From NCBI RefSeq assembly GCF_019578655.1, contig NC_063263.1, positions 24,613,001-24,677,000 of the forward strand: 64,000 nt of DNA. The letters run 5' to 3'. The translations under genes were made by a program, and so were the position numbers. Positions 22,600 through 33,734 of the stretch are shown piece by piece. The stretch is from Ricinus communis (taxonomy: Eukaryota > Streptophyta > Magnoliopsida > Malpighiales > Euphorbiaceae). Within the stretch, counting starts at the first letter, position 1. The number at the start of each line of letters is the position of its first letter. The notes under the pieces were generated by a model that worked only from the letters and a program-made list of their open reading frames with translations, did not search any database and had not been told where the DNA came from.

Positions 22600-23961
22600 T
22601 TCTTCTCCTCTTCACATCTGCATCCCTAGATAGAGCAGCTAGTTCTCAAGTCCTCTTGAATCGGGCAAAGCTGGGAGAAAGGGAAATCTGAAGCTAAACC
22701 CAAGCCTTGAAGTTATCATCGGTGGTCAGATCACCCTCAGAGTCAAGGTTTTGCTTTATGTTTCGTCGAGGGAAAAGTCTTTCGATCTTATCTAGAAAAT
22801 CCTGTATGAGTGGAAAGCCTTCGAACTCAGGTGGAAATTCCAAGATCTGTTGCTTCTACCCATATTGATGACAAAATCTTGAAGGTTTATAAAAGGTGGA
22901 TGCCCATAGTCCGAGTAAGGGTACGCAATCACCATACACCATGAGTATGACATGCTTGATTCTCCACCAAGGGCAAGTCTAGCGAATAAGTGTGTTTGAG
23001 ACGCTATTCATCTAGGAAATCCAGCCATCATGACCCCATGGGGTAACAACAGATCGAGTTTGCACGTGCTTTGGCTCATACTTATCGATATTCCTCGGGA
23101 TTGTCAATATCTAAAGCTTCTCCCACAGCCAAATCTGAAAAGAAGAGAAAATAAGAAAATAAGAGAAGAAAAGAAAGAAGAAAAATAAGTTAAGTTGAAA
23201 ATTTGAAAGGGCAGCTTAGGCAAAAATAAAGTTTGCTAAGTCAAAAATCCAAAAGGGCGGCTTAGGCAAAAGTTAAGACAAAAGCCTGCTAAGCTGAAAA
23301 CTCAAAAGGGCGCTTTAGGCAAAAATAAAAATAGTAAAAGAAAAGGGATTTGGCTGCATACTTGTAAAAGAATGAGGCTTCCAGCAAACTATTAATGGGT
23401 TTTATACATGTCTAATCCAATGATGGTTTTAGCCAAGATGACTGGAATTGGATCTACTCCCTGTTCCACTTGGTTAACAATACTAGCAATTCTGATATCT
23501 CCCTCTCCTTGAGGAGAACTCAGTAGAAATTGGACCCAACATCTGAATCCAAGAAGATGTGCCCTTTTCCTTCTTCTCACAATAAGGGATCAGCGAAGTA
23601 AGGGTAATGTACTCACTAATAGAATGGGAAAGTACCTCAATTGGGGGCATGTCGAATAATACCACCAGTTTGCCAGGAAAAGGTTCATTGAGTTTTGGCA
23701 GGGCAATGGGATGAGTAGAATCCATGGGAACTCCAAGAATAGCAAAAAATTCATCAATCATAAGGCACAACTCTTATCCATTGAATCTAAAGACATGATC
23801 TGTTGGGCACAAAAGTTGACAGCAGAATGGAGAAACCCATAATCAAGTTTGGTGTGTATGGCTTTGAAAGATGAAAGGTAGAATTTCCCAAGTTTAATCC
23901 AATAATCACCTATTAGGGTTTTTAGGAGAGTTTGCAGGCTTTTGGCACTCTTTTGAGACAT
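22600..23961 (-). pseudogene. Antisense ORF of the Tat element (PMD-like), spliced, degenerate
   Basis: On the strand opposite pol, a gene starts at ATG 23961 (MSQKSAKSLQTLLKTLIGDY) and reads KFYLSSFKAIHTKLDYGFLH, then LMIDEFFAILGVPMDSTHPI and KLNEPFPGKLVVLFDMPP. It has one frameshift near 23765 and a run of stops near 23470. A likely intron (donor GT at 23361, acceptor AG at 23135, 227 bp) is followed by more coding-like sequence to about 22600 (IPRNIDKYEPKHVQTRSVVT, EFPPEFEGFPLIQDFLDKIE). Its homologue is at 63264-63584. Antisense extra ORFs downstream of integrase are known in Tat elements. The N-terminal pattern resembles plant-mobile-domain or DUF7745-type proteins, but I am not sure of the family and its job is unknown. 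Confidence 0.6.
23194..23330. repeat. Three imperfect ~50-bp tandem repeats
   Basis: Each unit carries AAAGGGC.GCTTAGGCAAAA followed by A-rich sequence and GCTAAG. The array lies downstream of the Tat integrase and inside the predicted intron of the antisense ORF. Confidence 0.75.
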
Positions 23962-24013
23962 TCTTTTATCTTTTTAAAGTGTAAATCGCATGTGAGGAAG
24001 TACCAAGCTCATA

Positions 24014-24100
24014 GGTATATATACGCCTTAAATCAGTGGCTAATTCGAACTCTGGAACTGCAGAGTCGATCGACACTATGCACAACCAATTGGCTCTATG
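24014..24100 (-). promoter_or_regulatory. Putative antisense-ORF promoter
   Basis: A TATA-like CGTATATATACC (24014-24025, minus strand) lies about 55 bases ahead of the antisense ATG. Just upstream are GTCGATCGAC (24065-24074) and CCAATTGG (24087-24094), palindromic words like those in the Tat LTR-like stretches. The same order (palindrome, TATA box, ATG) is seen at 63106-63266. Confidence 0.45.
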
Positions 24101-24299
24101 GCCTACCAATGTAATTTTTGGCCAATTTCGATGGTTCTTCGGTGCTTATTTGGTTTTCGTTGTACACAAGCTCATATAAATGCAATAATAAAAGAAAATA
24201 AGCAAAATGGAAGTAATTTGAAGGCCAAAATCGATTATCTTATATACCCTCAAAATGTCAAAAGTTCTACAAAAGTATTAAAAGTCAAAAGTTCTACAA

Positions 24300-24700
24300 G
24301 CAATAGTAAAAAGAGAGAAAGGGCAAGCAATAATAAAAAAGATCAAAAGCTGGGGTTCTCTCTTGAATCCCACATCCTATCATTTGAGTCGATGTCCATC
24401 CCCTAGGTCTGCAAAGTTGAAAGCTGAAGTGTCAGAATGTTGATCCGACATTGCTGAGCGTCAATCTGATGCTGCCGGTCATCCACTTGCCCCTATAAGC
24501 CCTTGTCGTCCCTCTGAGAAAAACCTAAAGGGAGATCAGTTAGTGCATTTCATGCATGCATATATGCATACATTTTACATCTCATAAATCATTTTCTTAC
24601 TTGCTAGTCCTTGCCAAGGACAAAGAACTGCCTCTTCACAGCGTCGATGAGTCGATAGATGTACTTGAACTGATCTCTCTGGATTTGTACGGTTATTTGC
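24300..24700 (-). pseudogene. C-terminal end of an upstream PMD-like ORF
   Basis: The minus strand reads IQRDQFKYIYRLIDAVKRQF (about 24690-24610), then a predicted 76-bp intron (GT at 24600, AG at 24525), then a Gln/Leu/Asp-rich end with repeated ID-QQC and LTLQLSTLQT words and a final SRENPSF stop. It aligns with 60920-61160, including the intron. It therefore lies upstream of, and in the same direction as, the ORF starting at 23961. A copia element cuts it at 24709. Function unknown. Confidence 0.5.
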
Positions 24701-24708
24701 ATAATATG

Positions 24709-24967
24709 TGTTGAAAGATCTCATAAATAATTATGATTATGTACCATATTTGTTATACTCTATATTTAGAGGTTTATGAGCTGTATTAGTAATCTTAGGA
24801 ATCAATATTTATTTTCTTCTATATTAGGGTAGTTAGTTGAATAGTATATTTCTCCTTAATTAGGGAGATTAACTGCCTTTTTTATTCCTAGTTAAGCTCT
24901 TTAAATACCTGTACGTCAATATAGAAAAATCATCCAGCCTTCTTATATTTTTTGTTCATTATTTTCA
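24709..24967 (+). mobile_element. Ty1/copia 5' LTR
   Basis: A 259-bp LTR, TGTTGAAAGATC...TTATTTTCA, directly followed by the initiator-Met tRNA primer site TGGTATCAGAGC at 24968-24979. It inserted in the antisense PMD-like ORF. The 3' LTR is missing, so no duplication can be checked. Confidence 0.85.
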
Positions 24968-25497
24968 TGGTATCAGAGCTAAAAAATCCTAGGTTTGAAT
25001 CTTTTTCTTTTTATCTCGAAAATGTCTGAAGTCACGTCTAGCACAAGCCAGCCTCTTCAGCCATCTCAGTCCGAACCTCGGAGAAATACATCTGAAACCA
25101 TCATCCCATTCAGATTACTATAATCCGACTAAATGGTGATAATTTTCTTCGATGGTCACAATCTGTTCGCATGTATCTCCGAGGAAGAGGAAAGATTGGC
25201 TATATCACAGGAGAGCCTGACATGAATAACAAAAACCTTATACCATTTGGATGCTAAAAACTTAATGGTAATGACATGGTTGGTCAATTCCATGATTGAA
25301 GAGATAAGTGCAAACTACCTATGTTACTCTACAGCTAAGGAGTTATGGGACAATGTCTCAGAAATGTACTATGATCTTGGAAATCAATCCCAAGTTTACG
25401 AGCTAACCCTACGACTTGGGGAAATTTGCCAAGGTGAAAATTCTGTGACAAAGTATTTCAATTCTCTTAAATAGATTTGGCAAGACCTATACTTGTT
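24968..25497 (+). pseudogene. Ty1/copia gag, 5' part
   Basis: Primer binding site at 24968-24979, then ATG at 25022 (MSEVTSSTSQPLQPSQSE). After a frameshift near 25120 comes NFLRWSQSVRMYLRGRGKIG, and from 25247 an open stretch MTWLVNSMIEEISANYLCYS, AKELWDNVSEMYYDLGNQSQ, ending with a stop where Arg is expected before IWQDLYLF. This is the copia gag (UBN2/retrotran_gag) core. The element stops abruptly at about 25497, where inverted Athila sequence begins. Confidence 0.85.
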
Positions 25498-27020
25498 CAA
25501 TCTGGGTCTCCAAGTTCTGAATCGAGGCCTGCTGGTTCCTAAGTGCACTATCAGTTTGCTGGAACCTCATCTCCGTAGACGTCACAAACTTCATCATAAG
25601 CTCCTTTAAATTTGACTTCTTTTCTGGTAGAGGGAGGAGCTTGTGCGAGGCCCAAATTTGAATGTTCTTTGCCGGTGCGGATGAAGTCTCTGAAAACCAG
25701 GTGGACCTTGAGCGTTATTGTTCCTCCAACTGAAGTTGGGATGATTGCGCCACCCAGGGTTGTATGTATTACTGTAAGGATTGTTCTGCTGCCTTGGGGC
25801 ATTCCCCATATAATCAACCTGCTCAACATCAGAAGACATAGCAGAATTAGATGGAAAAGTAGTAGAGGATGAAGCAAACATACCTCCATGATGCAGTTTG
25901 CAACGTAATGCGGGCCACCATAAAACTTCGTAGCCAACGTTATTTGCATGAACCGGCATCCGGAGTTGGTCGATCTTCTTGGCTAGAAGCTCCACTTGAG
26001 CTCGCCAAGGTTGCTTGTAGAGTCCACTTGGTTGACCACTCCCTGTCTTCCTGGTCGGCTCCTAGAGGATTGCCAACGATAGTTGTTCATGGCCATTTCC
26101 TCTATCAGTTCTCGAGCCCCGCTCGGGCGTCTTTCTTGTTTAGCGCCACTGCTGCGGCATCCACCATCGCCTCGTTGCAAGGTTCAACCATTGTAGAAGG
26201 TCCGAACTGCATCCACACCGGCAATCCGTGATGTGGGCGGCATCTCAAAAGATCTTTAAATCTCTCCCATGCATCGTACATGCTTTCATCATCAAACTGC
26301 ACAAAAGAAGATATGTCATTTCTATGTTTAACAATTTTAGCGGGAGGAAAATACTTATATAAAACTTTTTCGGCCAACGCCTTCCAAGTAGTGATTGTCT
26401 GTTGTGGAAGAGATTGCAGCCCTCTTTATGCTCTGTCCCTCAAGGAAAATGGAAACAATCTCAGCCTAATGGCATCATCGGTTGTTCCATTTATCTTGAA
26501 TGTGTCACAAATCTCCAAAAAGTTGGAGATATGTGCATTGGGATCCTCGCTGGGCAATCCTCCAAACTGCACGCTTTGTTGGATCATTTGGATAACATTG
26601 GCCTTTATCTCAAAATTGTTGGCTGCTACAGCAGGTCTGACTATACTCGTTTTCGTCCCATCTAAAGATGGTCGAGCAAACTTGTACATCGTCCTCTGAT
26701 CGTCATTGGCCTGGGGGTCATCGTTTTCCATCGTGTCTAGTCTATCCACAGGTACCTCAACCTCAATCTCCTCCTCTTCTAATTGCAACCTCTTCCTTAA
26801 GAGTCCGAGGGATCGCTCGATCGGATAGAGGCTCTATAAGATTCGAGTTTGAGCTCCGGTCATAAACTACCCTGAAACCGAAAGTCCACACAACCACCAA
26901 TCAACAAAAACAATATAATAATAAATAATAAATAATAAAAAAATAAATAAAGAATAAATGAATAAACAAATAATGACTAAATTAACACAAAACAATTCAC
27001 TCTAGTTCAAGATTCTGTGT
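25498..27020 (-). pseudogene. Athila-A gag, minus strand, truncated
   Basis: Gag reads leftward from its start near 26729. Frame 26788-26426 holds the N-terminus through [20 protein letters not shown] and [16 protein letters not shown], ending at a TAA. The next frame (26377-26105) gives [19 protein letters not shown] and [14 protein letters not shown]. Frames at 25995-25551 hold the linker around the nucleocapsid. Gag forms the particle shell. It is closely similar to 35475-36640. The copy ends within the gag C-terminal linker at about 25498, so protease and polymerase are absent. Confidence 0.85.
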
Positions 27021-27041
27021 TCCCGGCAGCGGCCAAAAACT
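27021..27041 (-). other. Athila primer binding site (tRNA-Asp type)
   Basis: On the minus strand, GTTTTTGGCCGCTGCCGGGA directly follows the 5' LTR. TGGCGCCGTTGCCGGGGA is the usual Athila primer site, complementary to tRNA-Asp; this copy differs at a few bases. Confidence 0.8.
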
Positions 27042-28484
27042 TGATGGGCTCTTTATGCAACCTACACCTACGGTGAACCTCAAGTCTGACCTAGCACTAG
27101 TGAGTATCAAGGTCGTATCCTTGGAGATCGGGTGAACCTAGAGTTACTACTGCTTGCTATGTTATCTAGTATGAAATAGGGTGTGAAAGTTCTAACCTAC
27201 CAGCTAATGGTTATGAGTGCAATTAAGTAAATGAAGGACAACGAACAATCAAAAGACAATTGCAAAGAGAGAAACAAACCCAAAAGGGAGCCTAAGTGAT
27301 GGAATTCTAAAGATGGATTTTATGGATTGCCGATCTTGCTTACCCATGCCTAAATCCTGAATTGAATCCCGGTTCCTCTCTCGAGCTTACCGGATTCCTA
27401 AACTTGCACTAACCTAATGGAATCTCTTCCTATCGGATTACTACAGATTAGCATTAAGTATGATTTAGAACTATTAAGAGTTATTAATTCTTAATCCGGC
27501 GAGTAAATCAACCTTATCTCTAAGTGTTAACTACCAGTCCTTACTATTCAATGTCCAGTTGTAACAAGCATTTCTCAATGTCAAGAAACAGCCTAATAAA
27601 CAATTAATTCAACGTCTCAAATTAACTGAATCAAACTTTTATTACTAAATAGCAAGAAGATTACAAGAATGACAATTATAAAACTAACAATTAAGCATAA
27701 TCCATCAACAAAGGTGAACCCCAATGGGTTCAAAAGATCTAGCTACTCATGTTCATGGTTAAAGAAATTAGGGAACAAAATAAGGAAAAGAAAATTAAAG
27801 GCATGTACACCCTTCTTTTTCAAGCCGAATGAAAAACCCTAAATTTGCAAATTCGAAATCTCAAACCCTAGTTGCCTCTTGAATGCTCCCAAAGTTTGTC
27901 TTGATCTTCAATTCGATGTTGGAACAAGTGAAATCCCTCCTTCAATTGATGAATTTGATCTCTCAAGGTCTACAATTGAGGTATAGGAAACAATTGATTA
28001 AGTGTGTGTCTTGGAATTGAGTCCAAAATTCGTCCCTCTCCAAAAGAACTCAAAATTGCCTATATAGTTGATTCGGCGTGATGATTCAAGACGCGAGTCC
28101 GATCTTTGAATCTGTGGAGTCTGTTGTCTTGACTCCTTCAAGCCGATGCCTAAGCCGGTCTTGAGCCACCACAGGCCGTCTTTGGAGGCCGTGGTGGCTA
28201 CGGAAGTCGTCTTTGAAATGGCACAATTGGGGATAGCCTCTTGGTAATTCAGCACGGCCGGAGTCCAGGCCGTGCTCAACCCTCGGGGTGCTAGTTCTCA
28301 CCCATTTTGATGGATTTTGGTCCGTAATCACACGTATTTCCCTTGATTATTGATGGTGTCCTTCGAAAATGACCTGAAACGAGAAAGGAAACAAAAGACA
28401 GGTGATTCTAGCATAAAACGTGATAATCATGCATAAAAATGTAAACAATCGGGCATGAAAACATGTGTAGTATGATGCTTATCA
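27042..28484 (-). mobile_element. Athila family-A 5' LTR, inverted
   Basis: A 1443-bp LTR, in plus-strand reading TGATGGGCTCTTTATGC to TATGATGCTTATCA, the reverse of the LTR at 4138-5569. Its inner end abuts the primer site. It carries the AGCACGGCC/GGCCGTGCT hairpin at 28251-28276. It lies directly against the ORF3 fragment at 28485. The element's far end is lost at 25498, so no duplication is visible. Confidence 0.93.
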
Positions 28485-28929
28485 AGCGACCTGCCCCACG
28501 AGCCCTTGGTACACAGGATGTTCGACCCCCTTCTTTTGATATTCCAGAGTCTTCCTCTAGACCGTCTACTTCAGCTCATGCTGGGTCTTTATCAGCTGTT
28601 TTAGGAGTCTCCCCAATTGAGTTTATAAAGTTGCAGCTTTGAGTGCAGAGGTTGGCAGAGGAGAAGCAGCAGCACTTCATTCGACAAGAGGCTTTTCAGC
28701 AGAACCTTTTACAGCATCAGGCTGAGTTTCAAAGCCAGATCATGGCTCAATTTGAGAGGCAGAGGGCTATGCTTCAGGCCCTGATTGAGGAGGGCGGTAG
28801 GTTAGAGGCCTCTATGGCCAATGACATGTTTGATGATATTTTTGCTCGGACTATGCCTCACATCTACAAAACCGGGTTCCAAAGACAGAGCCATTTGACA
28901 TCCTCTAATGGATGATCCGGTGACCCTCC
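28485..28929 (+). pseudogene. Athila ORF3 C-terminal region, first part
   Basis: After a Pro/Ser-rich stretch (ALGTQDVRPPSFDIPESSSR) and a TGA comes an open run at 28643-28915: MQRLAEEKQQHFIRQEAFQQ, NLLQHQAEFQSQIMAQFERQ and RAMLQALIEEGGRLEASMAN. This is a strong coiled-coil segment. It corresponds to the coiled coil of the family-A ORF3 at 2067-2354, though the sequence differs. The gene is cut at 28929 by a solo LTR and resumes at 30390. Left sequence was replaced by the inverted Athila at 28484. Confidence 0.6.
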
Positions 28930-30389
28930 CGATGTGTGCTACTCGTGTTAGCTACAATCTAAGGCAGTGTACCTATCGATGCAGTCTAGCACTAATGGCG
29001 AGTATCAAGGTCGTATTCCTCGGGAAAGCGAAAGCCCAGAGTTACTTCTTTGTTCTTTGTTATATTAACCTAAAATGGATGATGAATAAATTCTAAACTA
29101 ACTATTAACTACGAGCTAAGTTCTAAGGGAGATGCAGGAGTAATTGATAAGTGAAATAATCAAGACAAGAAGACAAACCCAAAGGGAATCTAAACTAGTT
29201 GGCATCCGAACAAAAGATAAAGGATCGGTGGAGTCTAATTATGCTACCCGTGGACGAATTCTTAGCGAATTCGGTTTCTCTCTCGAGATAACCGAATTCT
29301 AAACCTAATAACCTAAAGTTGGAATCTCTTCCTAACGATTGATTCTTAAATTAGCATTAAGCTTTAATCCGCCTCTATTAAGCTTTGTTAATTCTTAATC
29401 CGGCTAGTTAATTATCCTTATCTCTAAGCGATTATTAACCAGTTCTTGTTATTCAAAGTTCTAATTGCCAAACGGATTTCTCAATCTCACAAAGCAATCT
29501 AAACATCAAAATTCACAACGTCTCATGAATAATGCATAATCTTATTCATACTGAAAACAAGAAGAATACAAAACCAACTCAAACAATCCAACAATATAAT
29601 ATCAAGCCAACATAGTAAAGAAATCCCAATGGATTAAATCAGTCTAGCTAAACATGTTCATGTTTAAAACAATCTAGGAAATCAATTACAATGAAAGAAT
29701 AATGAAAATAAAACATGTACACCCTTTTCTCTCGAATTGGATGAACGACTCCAAATCCGGATCTACACTTTGATTAATCTCCCAAACGCCTCTTGAATTG
29801 CTCCACTACTGTTTTTGCACTCGGAATCTTACGATTCCGGGATTCTCTCACTTCGCAACTCTCTCTACTTTTCGTGTCAAGTTGTGCGAAACCGAACCAC
29901 CACTAGGGCTCAATGTCACTCTTTCTCCTCCCTCCCCCTCTTAAGAAACTCATTTTTCTTATATATTTAACTCAACACGGCTAGTGGTCAAGGCCGTCTA
30001 GGTCCTGCTGAAGTCCGGCAGCCGAAGAAGGGTTTCACCACGGTAGTGTTTCTCCCCGTGTTGGCCACCACGGGCCGCGTCAAGGCCGTGGTGGCTACGC
30101 AACCGTGCCCAAAGTGCCAATTTCAAGAATCAAAGCCAATGGTTGAGCACGGCCAGAGTCCAGGCCGTGCTCAATGTATGCATTGCGGGCTCTTGTCCGA
30201 TCTTGATGAATTCTCGTCCGTTTCCGCACGTATTGATCTATAATTGCTTAAATAACGATGATAGTCCTATAAATGTTCCTGAAATGCAAAAGAACACAAA
30301 ACACGGGTGATCTGGGAATAAAAGCACAATAATTGCTAAGAACATACGCAATAATATGCAAGCAAATATGTGTAAAACTATGCTTATCA
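28930..30389 (-). mobile_element. Solo LTR, Athila family C, flanked by CCCTCC
   Basis: An inverted 1460-bp LTR. On the minus strand it starts TGATAAGCATAGTTTTACAC. Its other end is CACACATCG, with the terminal A mutated. A 6-bp direct repeat CCCTCC flanks it exactly (28924-28929, 30390-30395): a 5-bp duplication plus one chance base, or a 6-bp one. Related LTR at 61203-62685. U5 resembles family B, while U3 is distinct. A 12-bp-stem hairpin lies at 30143-30174. Confidence 0.85.
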
Positions 30390-30583
30390 CCCTCCCTCTC
30401 CGACTGAGCACCCTTCACCACAGCAGGCTGACGAGCCTCCTATTGATGCTGCTCCTACTGATCCACCAGCTCCTGCATGTGACACTACTTCTGACCCTCA
30501 GAGAGCAGCCACTCCTCTACCACAGACCAGCCAACGCCCTGATATTCCTGATGATGCACCTCTTTTCACTCCGGAGCCATAAT
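30390..30583 (+). pseudogene. Athila ORF3 C-terminal tail, second part
   Basis: This continues the ORF3 interrupted by the solo LTR: a tail rich in Pro, Ala, Asp and Thr (ADEPPIDAAPTDPPAPACDT, then PQTSQRPDIPDDAPLFTPEP) ending in TAA near 30583. The same tail is found on the minus strand at 48220-48360 and, without the rest of ORF3, in the non-autonomous element at 56262-56334. Confidence 0.65.
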
Positions 30584-32044
30584 CAGGGCAGTATTAGCTC
30601 TTTTTCCTTTTTCATTTCTTATATTTTGTACATTGGGGACAGTGTCTCCTTCAAGTGTGGGGTGGTGATATTTATATACACTTGTTTTCGTGTTTTTATT
30701 ATTTTGTATATGAAATTTAGATCCTTTTCTAGTGTATATATCGCATTTCATTTATCCCATCTCAGTTATTTGTTTATTCTTTATGCAATTTTTCGTAAAG
30801 TTTTGAAATTTTTTCACTTTATTTCGATGCTCTTACTATTGACTTGATTTAGAATTCCTGTTTATGTCCATGTGATCGGGTAAAACCGATAGTGTTCAGT
30901 CTTGCGGAAGAATGTAAGTTAATTAGTTTGAGTTTTGCACTAAGTTGCTTTGGTTTATTTAATTCTGTTTTGATGATTTTGGTTTGGAACCTACTCAAAA
31001 AGCACACTTGTGAGAAATTGAGCCCCAATTGTAAGCATACTCTTTACATGCTTTTATCTATTTCTTTTTGGGAGTGCCAATTACTATCTTTACTTTTAGA
31101 ACTTGCTCGGTAATGCTTATGAGGGCCACAAGGAGAGTTTAACACTTTGGTATGATAGAGGCACTTAGGTTTTTCATTCTAGCTAAATAGCCTTCATTCG
31201 TTTATTGATTCTGTAGATAACCCCCTCTTTCACCATTTCTTATCATATTTCATTCCCACTTAGTTTTATTCTTCTTTGGGTTATGATTTTGCATATGAGT
31301 TGTTTTTATTGGGAATTTTTATCTTGGGAATAGCTTTGGAATCTTATAGCAGCTTCCTTTAATCCAAAAGAAATTCACTCTATTATATGAATGTTCTTCC
31401 CTTATGAAAAAAAAAAGAAAAAAAAAGAAGAATAAGAGGGAAGGGTGATGAAAAGAAAGAAAGTAAGTGAGCTAATTGTTTAATTGCTTTTGGGAGTTTA
31501 CATTTTGACTTGATTCCTATTTCCCACCTTGGACTATTGTTCATTGTTTATCCCCTGTAATTATTATGGCTTGTGTGCAGGTCATTTATCTCATTGCAGA
31601 ACACCATAGGTTCAACACTTACGAAATTTACCTACCCCTACCTAATCCCCATTACAACCCTTATAAAGACCTCTTGACATGGTTGTTGACTCTCCATACG
31701 TGGTAGGAGTAGGATTTAAGAGCAAGCATATAGTAAGGCAGTATTTGATGCATTGAGCGATTAAACATTACCCTTTGAACACTTTGAGTGATTTAGAGTG
31801 AATCTTGTGAGGAGTTGGTTCTGAATAATTTTATTGAGATAGTATTTTGTGAATCATTAGCATTTTGGTTGTGATACTTGAATTGATTGCTTCCTTTCTT
31901 TTTGCTTGACTTATGCTTGTTAAGAATATGTGCAGGGGCTCTCTAGCTTGTTTATTAGTTTAAGTGTTGCTCCTTAGTGGTTTATTTTCCTTATTTTACT
32001 TTTGATTGCTTGAGGACAAGCAATGAGCTAAGTATGGGATTATT
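30584..32044 (+). other. Athila 3' untranslated region
   Basis: Non-coding. It begins with a conserved GGGACAGTGTCTCCTTCAAG block (30636-30655) and ends with the TTGCTTGAGGACAAGCAA hairpin at 32006-32023 and the purine-rich tract before the LTR. It matches 56340-57759 along its length. The ORF 30356-30847 runs out of the solo LTR and through the tail and is not a gene. Confidence 0.7.
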
Positions 32045-33472
32045 TGATGTGCGTGGAATACACACATCTAAATGGGGTTTTTAAGGCTGATTTTATGTAC
32101 ATTTGGATGTGAATTGGTCCCAACACTCACCCTACGCGTTTGTTTATGTGCTTTAGGTCCAAAAGAAGTCAAAGAATGATAAAGGGAAGAATTGGAGCAG
32201 AATTGGACATCAAAGTTGCTGAAACAAGTCAAGTTTGCGCATCCTTAATCAGAACATGGCCGTGTTGGTGCATTAAACATCAAAGAAAAAGAAGCATTAA
32301 GGAGCACGACCATAGAGAGTAACACATGCATTAGCACGGGGCTGTGTTCTAAACACGCCCATCAACACCAGCCCGTGTTCCCAACACGGGCATCAACACG
32401 GCCATGTTCGCGGCGGCAAGACGAATTAATTAAAAGAAAGAAAAGAGGAAAAGAAGAGAAGAATAGGGAGAACGTCCCAAACCCTAATTTTTCTCTCTCT
32501 AAGGGTTTTATGAGTTGGAACCAAGGAAAAAGGAGACTTGGACTAAGGTTTAAATCGGATTCCCTTCAAAGATTGAGAATTGGGCGAGGTTCGTTGATTA
32601 GTTTCAATTTGAGCAAGAGGAACAAGAATCAATTCAATTCGAGCAAGAGGAATTAGGGCTGTTTACTCTCATCCAAGGGTGTAATCGGGTTTCTCTACCT
32701 TTACTTATTGTTGTAATTGAATTCTTGTGGGTTTTGATAATGAACATGTTTAGCTAGATTGATTAAATCCATTGGGATTTCTTTACTATGTTGGCTTAAT
32801 ATTATATTGTTGGATTGTTTGAGTTAGTTTTGTATTCTTCTTGCTTTCAGTATTAATAAGATAATGCATTATTCATGAGACGTTGTGAATTGTGTTGTTT
32901 AGATTGCTTTATGTGATTGAGAAGTCCATTTGGCAATTGGAATTTTGAATAGCAAGAACTGGTTAATAATCACTTAGAGATAAGGATAATTAACTAGCCG
33001 GATTAAGAATTAACAAAGCTTAATAGAGGCGGATTAAAGCTTAATGCTAATTTAAGAATTAATCGTTAGGAAGAGATTCCAACATTAGGTTATTAGGTTT
33101 AGGAATTCGGTTATCTCAAGAGAGAAACTGAATTCAGTTAAGAATTCGTCCACGGGTAGCATAATTAGAATCATCAATCCTTTATCTTTTGTTTGATTAC
33201 CAACTAGTTATGGTTCCCTTTGGGTTTGCTTTCTTGTCTTAGTTATTTCAATTATCCATTTATTCCTGCATCTCCCTTAGAACTTAGCTTGTAGCTATTA
33301 GTTAATTTAGAAATTATTCATCTTTCATTTTAGGTTAATGTAACAAAGAACAAAGGAGTAACTCTGGGCTTTCACTTTCCCGAGGAATATGACCTTGATA
33401 CTTGCCATTAGTGCTAGACTGCATCGATAGGTACACTGCCTTAGATTATAGCTGCATAGATAGCAACCATCA
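32045..33472 (+). mobile_element. Athila family-B 3' LTR
   Basis: A 1428-bp LTR from TGATGTGCGTGGAATACACA to AGCAACCATCA, with hairpin and purine tract upstream. It is most like 57760-59156, though its last bases differ. Together with 30390-32044 it is the 3' end of what was probably an autonomous family-B Athila. The right flank is GCCGA. Confidence 0.88.
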
Positions 33473-33734
33473 GCCGATATCTCCGATCCTAGCTTAGATA
33501 GAGCTAAGGAGCTCAAGAAACCACTCACAAGCTCCATAAAATTTTTTGGTGAACTAGATCGACACAGCATCACCCTAAAAAGCCAAATACTCAAGTATTA
33601 AACATGATCTATGCATGAAGAGACCCTAAATAAACAAGGATATGTCCATTAGTTGATTTTGTTACAGAAAGCCATGAAAACCCTTTTTTGGCCTGTGCAA
33701 GTTGAATCGGCATTGCACAGAGCCGATCGACTAT
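33473..33734 (+). mobile_element. Tat LTR-like fragment (left flank of Athila-A)
   Basis: From CATCACCCTAAAAAGCC (about 33571) onward this matches 18740-18880. It ends with AGCCGATCGACTAT, and the last five bases ACTAT are the target duplication of the Athila inserted next. It continues at 46470 on the other side. Confidence 0.5.

Noticed and set aside
23194..23330. CRISPR-like array
   Set aside because: Three imperfect, directly adjoining repeats without spacers of constant length, in plant DNA; a tandem repeat of the Tat 3' region.
25612..26231. Plus-strand ORFs opposite the inverted Athila gag
   Set aside because: They are reverse readings of gag; the gag motifs lie on the minus strand.
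30356..30847. 163-codon hydrophobic-looking ORF on the plus strand
   Set aside because: It begins inside the solo LTR, crosses the ORF3 tail in the wrong frame and ends in the T-rich UTR; the Leu/Phe richness comes from base composition.
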